A stretch of DNA of 5,726 nt from Bdellovibrio sp. CG10_big_fil_rev_8_21_14_0_10_47_8 (lineage in GTDB: Bacteria > Bdellovibrionota > Bdellovibrionia > Bdellovibrionales > Bdellovibrionaceae): contig PEZR01000010.1 of assembly GCA_002773975.1 (NCBI GenBank), positions 1-5,726 on the forward strand, in the 5' to 3' direction. Numbering within the stretch: position 1 is the first letter of the stretch; every line of letters begins with the position of its first letter. The position numbers and the translations under genes are program-made. Under the pieces are notes generated by a model, which saw only the letters and a program-made list of their open reading frames with translations, was not told the DNA's origin and did no database searches. Below, one piece after another: positions 1 through 5,726 of this stretch.

Positions 1-880
1 TCCGCTCAAAGACCTTGAACTCGTGGAAAACGAACTCCGGCAAACAGCCAAAGATTTACAAATGAAAGGCTTGATTATTCTCGGGCCCGAGGGGCTTAAC
101 GCCACGATCGCGACCTCCTCGGAAGAGGCCTTGAGTAAAGTGAAGTCTTGGGTGGTTGACCGATTTCAGTGTCCTGAGATCATGTTTAAGGATTCAAAGT
201 CTCAGCTCGCACCCTTCCGGCGCTTTTCGGTTAAAATCCGCCCAGAAATTGTGACCCTTGGAACTCCAGATTTGCAGCCGAGCAACACCAACAACCACCA
301 CCTGTCCCCTGAGGACTGGAATAAAGTTCTTAAAGAAGAACAAGACTTTTTACTCATTGATACCCGCAACTGGTACGAATATCAGATCGGAACTTTTAAG
401 GGCGCGGTGAATCCCGAGATTGATCAGTTCACTGAATTCCCCGATTGGGTCGATCAACAGAACTATGCAAAAGATAAAAAAATGCTGATCTTTTGCACCG
501 GGGGCATCCGGTGTGAAAAAGGAATTTTAGAGCTGCAACGACGTGGTTACGATAAAGTTTATCAACTTGAGGGAGGAATTCTCAATTACCTTGAGAAACT
601 TCCCAACGATCAGTACGAGGGCGAGTGTTTTGTGTTCGACCAAAGGGTGGCTGTCGATCAAAACATGGAACCGTCGAAGAAATACAAGCTCTGCCCTCAC
701 TGCGGCCAACCTGGCACCCTTGAAATCACTTGTTCCCGTTGTGACTCCCCGACTGTGATTTGCAATGCCTGCGACAGAAAACCTTATGTTGCAAAGTCTT
801 GTTCAAAAAATTGCGCCTATCACCTGGAAAGATTTCCCGGAAAAAAAGGCGCCAAACAAGTGACTCAATTTTTGGTATAA
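1..880 (+). CDS. trhO: tRNA uridine(34) hydroxylase, rhodanese family (5' partial)
   Basis: TrhO (YceA family) proteins carry out oxygen-dependent hydroxylation of U34 in a subset of tRNAs, giving 5-hydroxyuridine, in the cytoplasm. The open frame runs in from the left edge: complete codons begin at base 2 and read PLKDLELVENELR, so the GTG at 23 is internal and the real start lies outside. Visible are 292 codons plus TAA. The N-terminal ferredoxin/acylphosphatase-like domain carries the family signature MKGLIILGPEGLNATI. The rhodanese domain follows, with LLIDTRNWYEYQIGTFKGA and the active-site loop FCTGGIRCEKG; the catalytic Cys codon is 494-496. The C-terminus (codons at 692-814) holds eight cysteines as CPHC, CSRC, CNAC and CSKNC, probably binding zinc. 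The family is usually 310-350 residues, so only a short N-terminal piece is missing. Its end overlaps the convergent gene by 16 bases. Confidence 0.95.
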   Translation, partial: PLKDLELVENELRQTAKDLQMKGLIILGPEGLNATIATSSEEALSKVKSWVVDRFQCPEIMFKDSKSQLAPFRRFSVKIRPEIVTLGTPDLQPSNTNNHHLSPEDWNKVLKEEQDFLLIDTRNWYEYQIGTFKGAVNPEIDQFTEFPDWVDQQNYAKDKKMLIFCTGGIRCEKGILELQRRGYDKVYQLEGGILNYLEKLPNDQYEGECFVFDQRVAVDQNMEPSKKYKLCPHCGQPGTLEITCSRCDSPTVICNACDRKPYVAKSCSKNCAYHLERFPGKKGAKQVTQFLV

Positions 881-1869
881 AGAGTCATTCGATAGGAATT
901 GTCGTGGAATAAATCAGGGGCACAAACGGCTCCGAGAGCACGGCGATTTCTCGCATCTGAAAGAACAAAACTTCGATCCCTGAGACAATCTGCAAAGCTG
1001 CCATAACTCGCATCCGCGTACGGAAGAATTTCTGAAATTCGAAAATCCCCTTCAAAAATAACATTCGGTCGAGAATCTGCACACCAAATCAGGGGTCTTA
1101 CACTTCCGGCCTGTTCATAGATTGTTTTGATATCATTGAGCTGAGTTGCACACTCATCTGTCGTATTCATGAACACTAGACGGTCATAACGAACAGGGGC
1201 CACTGTTTGTCGATAGTAATAGAATCGACCAGCGCCTTGTTTTGCAATCACAGCCCCAGCCATTGTCAGTCTCTGAGCAATTGCAGTTTCATAGACCTCT
1301 CCAGCTCCCGCAAGGCCTCCTGGTGTAAATCTGAAAAACTGAGTTTTCCTCTCAGCCGGGAATTGGCTTCCAAATCCGTCCATTTTCAACACAAACTGTG
1401 AGGTCGCCACGGTCTCATCAAACTCGCACGTTGCAGACACCACATGCAGTCCCACCTGTCTCTCATAGAGGGCGACCTGCGCTGACAAATCGACCTGACA
1501 AGATTCCAGAGTTGGATAAAGAATCTGTTCTCCTTGCTGAGTCCATGTTTGTCCAACCTGTCCGCCGATGGCGACGGTATAGGGAGAATAAGGCCTTGAA
1601 GCACTATACACCAAACCCAGCATGTACACTTTCACTGGTGCTGGGTAAGACGGCACCATTTTCTCGCCACGACAAACAGCATTGACCGAAGCAACTTTGG
1701 TCGCCACCTGAAACCTTCCGCCCAGATTCTGAGCTTCCGTGTTGCAATCTAGGTCCCCTGAAATCACCGTTGTCTGATAGGTAAAAGTATTTTGGGCCGA
1801 CGCCACGGCCGGCGCCAAAAACAAGGCACAACAGAAAATTTTTAGAAAAGAATTTCTCAATGCAGGCAT
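865..1869 (-). CDS. Exported protein with four cysteine-pair modules, function unknown
   Basis: I do not recognise a named family for this 334-residue protein. Residues 1-25 are a clear Sec signal peptide: Arg and Lys, then a hydrophobic core from about residue 11, ending ASA|Q. The mature chain is therefore periplasmic, outer-surface or secreted. C13 and C14 lie inside the hydrophobic core and do not form a lipobox. The mature chain has exactly eight cysteines in four pairs: C42-C66, C124-C148, C240-C263 and C295-C316. Separations of 23, 23, 22 and 20 residues suggest four disulfide-closed modules, each followed by a beta-strand-like stretch. The long segment between the second and third pairs (about 150-239) is Gly-, Phe- and Tyr-rich. 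The ATG at 1869 is supported by AGGAG at 1876-1880, six bases upstream. Its TGA lies within the last codons of trhO on the other strand. It lies 92 bases downstream of the FMN reductase gene and may have its own promoter. Confidence 0.85.
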   Translation of the reverse strand: MPALRNSFLKIFCCALFLAPAVASAQNTFTYQTTVISGDLDCNTEAQNLGGRFQVATKVASVNAVCRGEKMVPSYPAPVKVYMLGLVYSASRPYSPYTVAIGGQVGQTWTQQGEQILYPTLESCQVDLSAQVALYERQVGLHVVSATCEFDETVATSQFVLKMDGFGSQFPAERKTQFFRFTPGGLAGAGEVYETAIAQRLTMAGAVIAKQGAGRFYYYRQTVAPVRYDRLVFMNTTDECATQLNDIKTIYEQAGSVRPLIWCADSRPNVIFEGDFRISEILPYADASYGSFADCLRDRSFVLSDARNRRALGAVCAPDLFHDNSYRMTLYTKN

Positions 1870-1875
1870 CCGATT

Positions 1876-1880
1876 CTCCT
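1876..1880 (-). promoter_or_regulatory. Ribosome binding site of the 334-residue exported protein gene
   Basis: The minus strand reads AAAGGAGAATCGG before the ATG at 1869. AGGAG is a strong Shine-Dalgarno match with a six-base spacer. It fixes the start codon directly ahead of a good signal peptide. Confidence 0.7.
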
Positions 1881-1919
1881 TTGCTGATCAAACTTCAATG
1901 ATTGTTCCAAGCGGCCCCG

Positions 1920-1948
1920 AGCCTAGTCCTCAAAAAAATGAAGGTCAA
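1920..1948 (-). promoter_or_regulatory. Possible sigma-70-type promoter for the 334-residue exported protein gene
   Basis: On the minus strand TTGACC (1943-1948) matches the -35 consensus at five of six positions. A 17-base spacer follows, then TAGGCT (1920-1925), which matches the -10 consensus at only three of six. The spacing is ideal and the site lies about 50 bases before the start codon, so the gene could be transcribed independently of the reductase upstream. The weak -10 keeps confidence low. Confidence 0.3.
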
Positions 1949-1961
1949 TTTCGCAAAGAAA

Positions 1962-2537
1962 CTAGCTGCGATGAGCCGCTTCCACACTAGTCCTCATATT
2001 CTCTTGGATCCAAGAGATATAGCCCTGGGCATATTTCTGAAGCATTCCCTTTACATAGTCGTCTATGAGCTGACCTTGGTCACCAAAGGCCTTGGACCCA
2101 TTCAAATAGATCTCAGGCTGCAACATAACTCGAACTCCCAATGCGCCAAGAACCTGGCGCAAATGTTGTTGTGCACCAAAAGTTCCGATATTCCCCGCTG
2201 ACGCACCCAAAATTCCGGCTGGTTTTCGGGCCCAAGTGTTTTTCCCCGCAGGCCTTGAACCCCAATCCACGGCATTTTTTAAAACTCCAGGGATTGAACG
2301 ATTGTATTCTGGGGTCACAAAAAGCAAGGCCTGGGACTTTTCAATTCTTTCTTTAAAATCGCCAACAATTGCAGGTGGGTCCATCTCTAGATCCTGGCTA
2401 AAAAATGGCAAGTCTTGAATCGGAAAGAGATCCAAAGAGCAGCGTTCCGACAAGTTGCCTTCGAGAGCTCTGAATAATTTTAAATTCAAGGAGTTTCGAC
2501 TGATTCCCCCAACCATACAAAGAATCTGATAGGCCAT
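1962..2537 (-). CDS. NADPH-dependent FMN reductase, ChrR/YieF-like flavodoxin fold
   Basis: This is a cytoplasmic flavoprotein of 191 residues, close to the usual 180-190 of the family. Members bind FMN and use NAD(P)H to reduce quinones, chromate, azo compounds or similar acceptors; the substrate here cannot be told. The phosphate-binding loop is GGISRNSLN (residues 10-18). The family hallmark TPEYNRSIPGVLKNAVDW starts at residue 75, followed by GNIGTFGAQQHLRQ from residue 115, which corresponds to the conserved G-x-x-G segment and following helix. A TTG at 2543 would add two residues, but the Shine-Dalgarno sequence ends directly against it, so the ATG at 2537 is the right start. The gene stands apart from the operon to its right, which ends in a terminator, and is followed after 92 bases by the exported-protein gene. 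The family call is firm; quinone reductase versus chromate or azo reductase is open. Confidence 0.93.
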   Translation of the reverse strand: MAYQILCMVGGISRNSLNLKLFRALEGNLSERCSLDLFPIQDLPFFSQDLEMDPPAIVGDFKERIEKSQALLFVTPEYNRSIPGVLKNAVDWGSRPAGKNTWARKPAGILGASAGNIGTFGAQQHLRQVLGALGVRVMLQPEIYLNGSKAFGDQGQLIDDYVKGMLQKYAQGYISWIQENMRTSVEAAHRS

Positions 2538-2543
2538 GCTCAA

Positions 2544-2549
2544 TTCCTT
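2544..2549 (-). promoter_or_regulatory. Ribosome binding site that decides the FMN reductase start
   Basis: AAGGAA on the minus strand (within GGAAGGAA) lies six bases before the ATG at 2537, a normal spacing. It leaves no space before the alternative TTG at 2543, which rules that codon out. The site partly overlaps a TTCCGCGGAA palindrome at 2548-2557. Confidence 0.65.
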
Positions 2550-2558
2550 CCGCGGAAA

Positions 2559-2587
2559 ATATTATTCAAGCTCCCTGATCCGATCAC
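2559..2587 (-). promoter_or_regulatory. Weak candidate promoter for the FMN reductase gene
   Basis: On the minus strand TAATAT (2559-2564, four of six to the -10 consensus) follows GTGATC (2582-2587, three of six to the -35 consensus) after 17 bases. It would give a short leader of roughly 15-20 bases. A promoter is expected somewhere here because a terminator separates this gene from the upstream operon. The match itself is poor. Confidence 0.18.
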
Positions 2588-2708
2588 CCCACCGACTCTC
2601 TAGACCTGACTGTTTGCAAAAATCACGCTGACACTTCTCGATCCAAGGAAGCTGTTTATTCTGTATGGCCACATAGGCAAAGAGGAATTTTACTCTTTTG
2701 CCCCAGAT
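2562..2708 (-). other. 48-codon protein-like open frame without a good start; possible gene remnant or small gene
   Basis: After a TGA at 2709-2711 this frame stays open for 48 codons and ends in TAA at 2562-2564, just 24 bases before the FMN reductase ATG. The translation looks protein-like rather than random: it is rich in aromatic and charged residues, contains KFLFAYVAIQNKQLPWIEKC and ends SRWGDRIRELE. There is no ATG or TTG in frame. The only standard start is a GTG at 2670-2672, which would leave 36 residues and has no Shine-Dalgarno sequence near it. It may be the tail of a decayed gene, a frameshifted small gene (the AAAA run at 2687-2690 is a possible slip point), or chance. I recognise no family. 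Confidence 0.25.
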
Positions 2709-2713
2709 TCAGC

Positions 2714-2732
2714 AAAAAGCCTCAAAAGGCTG
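2714..2732 (-). terminator. Intrinsic terminator of the three-gene exported-protein operon
   Basis: Thirteen bases after the TAG of the 263-residue gene the minus strand reads AGCCT, a four-base loop TTTG, AGGCT, then a T run. The stem (2718-2722 with 2727-2731) is only five base pairs, but the T tail and position are typical. It marks the end of the operon and separates it from the FMN reductase gene. Confidence 0.55.
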
Positions 2733-2744
2733 TTTCAGGACTTT

Positions 2745-3536
2745 CTAGTCTGCTTGAATATTCACAAAGAGATTCACCTCTTGTGGGAATAGCGCGTTGT
2801 TTCTGAGAGCGCTTGTTGCGCGTTCTTGAAAACTGACACGGATACGACAAAATCGCGGCACTGCGCTGAAAGCATCGTTCAAGCTCACCGAGAAGTTGAG
2901 CGAGCTTGAGTTCCAGGAGCTTGGGGAAGAAATCACCCAGCTATCTGACTCCACCGAGCTTACTCCGAGTTCATCAGAAGCCCTGGGATTTTTTCGAGCC
3001 CCTCGCCCCCGCAGATCGCAGATCGTCTCAAGAGATGTCTGAAGGCTTGCGCTTGAACGGTAGCTCTCGCCGGTTCCCCCAGACTCTTGAATATTCACGG
3101 ACAGATCTAAATTGTAAATCCCCTCGGACAGATCATAGGGAGTAGGACCTTCAGACATCTGCTTTTGTGGTCCTCGATAGCAAAGTTCAATAAAATATTG
3201 GGTGCCGTACTTTTCCGTAGCGAGATCAAAATGAATCTCCCCAAGTTGCGTCAGCCAGAGCTCCGTACCTCCGGCTACCTGTGATTTTGGTGCGTCCGCA
3301 AATTGAACCCTTAAAACATTAGATCTCTGCCGAGCCTCGGAACTCTCTGGGACTCCAAGATCTTCGTAGTTAATGACTAGGCTGTCGGATCCAGCAATGC
3401 TTTCGCCATCGGTATGGCTGATACCCGCGTTACAAACAAAAAGGGATTCTGTGGACAAGGAAGACGACAATCCGCCGAGCGCAGCACTGGACAACACCAA
3501 CAGAATCCAAAATAGACCTTGGCTCAATGTGCGCAT
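2745..3536 (-). CDS. Exported disulfide protein, paralogue of the first gene of the operon; function unknown
   Basis: This 263-residue protein begins with a signal peptide (about residues 1-21, hydrophobic core FWILLVLSSAALG), so it acts outside the cytoplasm. It has four cysteines: C35, C119, C173 and C230. The C-terminal half shows CDLRGRG (173-179), W200 in SWVISSP, and PRFCRIRVSFQE (227-238). The same motifs in the same order occur in the gene at the right edge, and RGPQ (121-124) aligns too, so the two are paralogues. The N-terminal half looks like a weaker copy of the same unit (FVCNAG at 33-38, ELWLT at 92-96, FIELCYRG at 115-122), suggesting two tandem domains, each closed by one disulfide. 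The ATG immediately follows the TAG of the preceding gene with no clear Shine-Dalgarno sequence, so translation is probably coupled. It is the last gene of the operon. Structural or adhesive roles are possible, but none is shown. Confidence 0.85.
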   Translation of the reverse strand: MRTLSQGLFWILLVLSSAALGGLSSSLSTESLFVCNAGISHTDGESIAGSDSLVINYEDLGVPESSEARQRSNVLRVQFADAPKSQVAGGTELWLTQLGEIHFDLATEKYGTQYFIELCYRGPQKQMSEGPTPYDLSEGIYNLDLSVNIQESGGTGESYRSSASLQTSLETICDLRGRGARKNPRASDELGVSSVESDSWVISSPSSWNSSSLNFSVSLNDAFSAVPRFCRIRVSFQERATSALRNNALFPQEVNLFVNIQAD

Positions 3537-5135
3537 CTATTGACACACCAACTGAGGAAGGTCTGGAACGGAATGATTATAGCTAGGCACGAAACGAGCC
3601 TCTCTTTTCGTAATGATCTTTGTCAGCTTCATCGACCGGTCATCATTGAGCCCTGCGGTGGTAAATCTTGTAGTCAGAGTCAAATATTTTGAAGTCGCAT
3701 TCATGCTCTGGCATTGGGTCAGCAGCGAATTACACACTTGAGAATAAAAGGGTGGAAATGTTTGATCCTGTCCCAATTTTTGCATCAGTTGTCGAACTTT
3801 TTCGAGCTGTTCTTCAATCTCTGTTGAACCCAACTGAGGCAATACCGGAATCTGCGGAAGGCCCAATAGTCCACTCAAAGAATTCAGTGGCTGAATGAAA
3901 TCTTTCCCAGCGGTCCCATTCATCAGAGTCAAATCAATAAGGATCTGCTGATAACCTTTGATCAGCATCAAATAATCATCATAGGGGCTGTAAAAGTTGA
4001 ACTGAACCTCGTAAGTCTTTCCATCCATGATCTCGAGCCCTTCAGACACTTTTTGGTTCAAACGAAAAAGTCCCTGCCATTGGGCCTTTGCAAAGGGGTT
4101 CGCCGGATTGCCAGCATACCAAGAATCCAGAAACTGCCTTTTGCCACTGGCAAGCACTTCATAAATTTCAACTTCTCCGGCCATTGGAGTTTGGTAGTCC
4201 CCAGGTCCAACGCAAATGCCGTCCCGACATTTCCGCGCACTTCGGGTATCTAAGAACAGTGAAATATCAAAAAATGTCTTTTTGTCATCCCCGAAGGACC
4301 CATCTCGAATAATGATCGGCCCCTGATGAATGTCCGTGGAAAAAGTCGTCGGAAACAAAGCACTCTCTGGTCCGAGGTCCTGATTGACCTCCAGAACATG
4401 AGAGTTCGGCATCAAAGACAGGCGCACCTTGGTGCTGCCAATCATGTTCTCTGTGGTTGTGCTGGTCTCATCATTGACAACAAAAGCCTGCAAAAGGGCA
4501 TCCAAATCACGGGGGCTGATATCATGAGCCTTTAAAAATGCGGGATCCAGGCATTCGTCTTTCAGCAAGATTGAAATAGCGATACGAAGATCCGAGGAAA
4601 TTCGCACATAGCAAAAATCACCCTCGGCAATGACTTTTCCCGAGGGAGTGGCATGCATGTGGCAATAGTTTTGATCCGGAGTGAACTGAATTTTTTTATC
4701 ATCAAGATGCGTGAGCTCCATGTAAGTGCACGAACGTAAAATCTTGAACTGATCTTTAAATTGAATGAGTTTTTCATCAAAGCTCTGAGGATTCGCAACC
4801 GGAGAATTTTTAATCTGGCAAACTTCAGGTCGAAGCAGGCCATCAAACGAAACGTCAGAGGTATCCGAGGACAAATAGGGTTGTTTAAGGCCCAACCCAA
4901 AAGCCAAAGTTTTGCCAGAAGCACCTTGGCAACTGGAGATCACTGTCGGTGGAATTCGGTCAGCCATTGCCCCGTACATTCCTTTGACCTTATTTTCAGG
5001 GGATATAAAGAAATTAAAACTATAGTCCTTAGACATCTTGCAACCAGGCCCAAACATTTGAGCCTGTGCAAAAAAAGGCACCAGAGACGGCAATAGGACC
5101 CAGAGAAATTTCACAATGATTTGCGATACCTTCAT
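3537..5135 (-). CDS. Large exported cysteine-rich protein, middle gene of the operon; function unknown
   Basis: I do not recognise a family for this 532-residue protein. Residues 1-25 are a Sec signal peptide ending AQA|Q. The mature chain has 12 cysteines, an even number that fits disulfides outside the cytoplasm. Seven fall in residues 32-195 (C32, C69, C106, C136, C158, C175, C195), including CHMH at 158-161. The middle part (about 230-400) looks beta-rich and has a tight CRDGIC loop at 303-308. A Leu/Pro linker follows near 415-437, then a short helical, possibly coiled-coil, stretch EEQLEKVRQLMQKL. The last part has C468, C475 and a cysteine at the penultimate residue, C531. The ATG at 5135 has AAGGGA nine bases and AGGA four bases upstream. 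It starts 24 bases after the preceding stop and its TAG abuts the next ATG, so all three genes are very likely co-transcribed. A role as scaffold or partner of the flanking paralogues is inference. Confidence 0.85.
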   Translation of the reverse strand: MKVSQIIVKFLWVLLPSLVPFFAQAQMFGPGCKMSKDYSFNFFISPENKVKGMYGAMADRIPPTVISSCQGASGKTLAFGLGLKQPYLSSDTSDVSFDGLLRPEVCQIKNSPVANPQSFDEKLIQFKDQFKILRSCTYMELTHLDDKKIQFTPDQNYCHMHATPSGKVIAEGDFCYVRISSDLRIAISILLKDECLDPAFLKAHDISPRDLDALLQAFVVNDETSTTTENMIGSTKVRLSLMPNSHVLEVNQDLGPESALFPTTFSTDIHQGPIIIRDGSFGDDKKTFFDISLFLDTRSARKCRDGICVGPGDYQTPMAGEVEIYEVLASGKRQFLDSWYAGNPANPFAKAQWQGLFRLNQKVSEGLEIMDGKTYEVQFNFYSPYDDYLMLIKGYQQILIDLTLMNGTAGKDFIQPLNSLSGLLGLPQIPVLPQLGSTEIEEQLEKVRQLMQKLGQDQTFPPFYSQVCNSLLTQCQSMNATSKYLTLTTRFTTAGLNDDRSMKLTKIITKREARFVPSYNHSVPDLPQLVCQ

Positions 5136-5159
5136 TGAATCCTATCCCTTCTTTAAGAA

Positions 5160-5726
5160 CTAAAGCAATCCAGACAATCCTGGAACGCCTTCGTTGATTT
5201 CGGTGTAAGTACACATTTCAGCACCGTGACGTTGCCATTTTCTCAGATTTGGCAAAGCGGTGCTCCAGTTGGTCTCAGTGAACACATACCGAACTTTACA
5301 AAAACGAGGTGTTTTTGAAGATCCAGAAGTGATCCAAGGATTCAACAGATCCGCAACAGAGGACGAAACTCCTTTGGGAGTTGACAACCAAAAAGCAGAT
5401 GCGCCTTCGGAAGCTCCATTGGGCAATTTGTTCGCGCCAAATGTGAAAGTCGCTTCATTGTCAGCTGTGTTGTAAACATTGCTGTTGTTACGAGCATAGA
5501 TATAACTTCCTTGGCCCTGCATGTCACAGACAACAAAAGCTTGAACAGTCACACCCGCAAGCTCTGTGTACTTTTTGCCGTCCACAGTTCCTGGAATTGT
5601 CAAACCATCACGGTTGTTTTCACCAGGATTTGGGCCTGTTGCCAAAAAGTCCGTCGCAAATGCCTGAGCCGTCAACGCGAAATTGGTATTCACGTGATCT
5701 TCGAAGTACTCAATTTGAGGACCACG
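5160..5726 (-). CDS. Disulfide-containing protein, paralogue of the 263-residue operon protein (5' partial)
   Basis: The frame is open to the right edge, where codons read RGPQIEYFEDHVNTNF, so the GTG at 5693 is internal and the start and any signal peptide lie outside. The visible 188 residues correspond to the second half of the 263-residue protein. RGPQ (visible residues 1-4) is followed by CDMQGQG beginning at C67, FWLSTP around W113, and PRFCKVRYVFTE around C143. C67 and C143 match the paralogue's C173 and C230 and probably form a disulfide. The loop between them is longer here (76 against 57 residues), and an extra cysteine, C172, sits in the tail EMCTYTEIN. It ends with TAG 24 bases before the 532-residue gene, so it is upstream in the same operon, though earlier genes may exist. 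The missing part probably holds a first domain and a signal peptide by analogy with the paralogue. Confidence 0.8.
   Translation of the reverse strand, partial: RGPQIEYFEDHVNTNFALTAQAFATDFLATGPNPGENNRDGLTIPGTVDGKKYTELAGVTVQAFVVCDMQGQGSYIYARNNSNVYNTADNEATFTFGANKLPNGASEGASAFWLSTPKGVSSSVADLLNPWITSGSSKTPRFCKVRYVFTETNWSTALPNLRKWQRHGAEMCTYTEINEGVPGLSGLL

Noticed and set aside
800..864. GGCGCC plus a T7 run on the minus strand after the 334-residue gene as a terminator
   Set aside because: GGCGCC is a palindrome with no loop and cannot form a usable hairpin.
23..880. GTG at 23 as the start of trhO
   Set aside because: The frame is open to the left edge and upstream codons continue the family sequence, so the gene is cut by the window.
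1398..1685. Plus-strand 95-codon frame opposite the 334-residue gene
   Set aside because: It is a composition shadow: the minus strand there has a signal-peptide protein with ordered cysteine pairs, and this frame has no recognisable motif or ribosome binding site.
1962..2543. TTG at 2543 as the FMN reductase start
   Set aside because: AAGGAA lies directly against the TTG with no spacer but is correctly placed for the ATG at 2537.
2678..2700. Inverted repeat AAAGAG / CTCTTT as a terminator
   Set aside because: The stem is A/T-rich with an eight-base loop and no T run follows on either strand; the nearby hairpin at 2714-2732 explains termination better.
4719..4830. Similarity of the C106-C136 segment of the 532-residue protein to a cysteine-pair module of the 334-residue protein
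   Set aside because: Only ExCQ and a terminal Cys agree, and the spacing differs (29 against 20-23 residues), so I cannot claim homology.
4053..5096. Several plus-strand frames of 66-111 codons opposite the 532-residue gene
   Set aside because: They lie wholly inside a well-supported minus-strand gene, and their Arg/His/Ser-rich translations are typical of antisense readings.
5160..5693. GTG at 5693 as the start of the rightmost gene
   Set aside because: The frame remains open to 5726 and encodes RGPQ, which aligns with the paralogue, so the GTG is an internal valine.

Overview
The window carries five protein-coding genes. One is on the plus strand and cut off by the left edge. Four are on the minus strand, and the last of these is cut off by the right edge. 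Coding is dense, the base composition is moderate, and most genes encode Sec-exported cysteine-containing proteins that I cannot place in a named family. This resembles a Gram-negative bacterium of the Bdellovibrio type. That assignment is inferred from protein style and is not proven by any marker here. I see no rRNA, tRNA, CRISPR array, insertion sequence or phage gene.

Left part (1-1961): a rhodanese-family tRNA uridine hydroxylase (TrhO/YceA) reads rightward and ends at 880. It converges on a leftward gene for a 334-residue exported protein, and the two 3' ends overlap by 16 bases. The exported protein contains four cysteine pairs with nearly constant internal spacing, which suggests repeated disulfide-closed modules. 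A Shine-Dalgarno site and a plausible promoter precede it in the 92-base gap.

Middle (1962-2744): a leftward NADPH-dependent FMN reductase of the ChrR/YieF flavodoxin-like family. Its true start is the ATG at 2537, not a TTG six bases upstream. The 207 bases before it hold no convincing gene. They do hold a terminator for the next operon, a 48-codon protein-like open frame with no good start (possible remnant or small gene), and a 10-bp palindrome beside the ribosome binding site.

Right part (2745-5726): a leftward operon of at least three genes for exported proteins. In transcription order these are a gene entering from the right edge (visible 188 residues), a 532-residue protein with 12 cysteines, and a 263-residue protein whose ATG directly abuts the preceding stop codon. 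The first and third products are diverged paralogues: both show an RGPQ segment, a CDxxGxG motif, a tryptophan-containing strand and a PRFC[RK][IV]R motif in the same order. Two paralogous disulfide proteins flanking a larger unrelated one, tightly linked and all exported, look like parts of one envelope or surface assembly. This is the best candidate in the window for an undescribed system, but its function cannot be read from the sequence.
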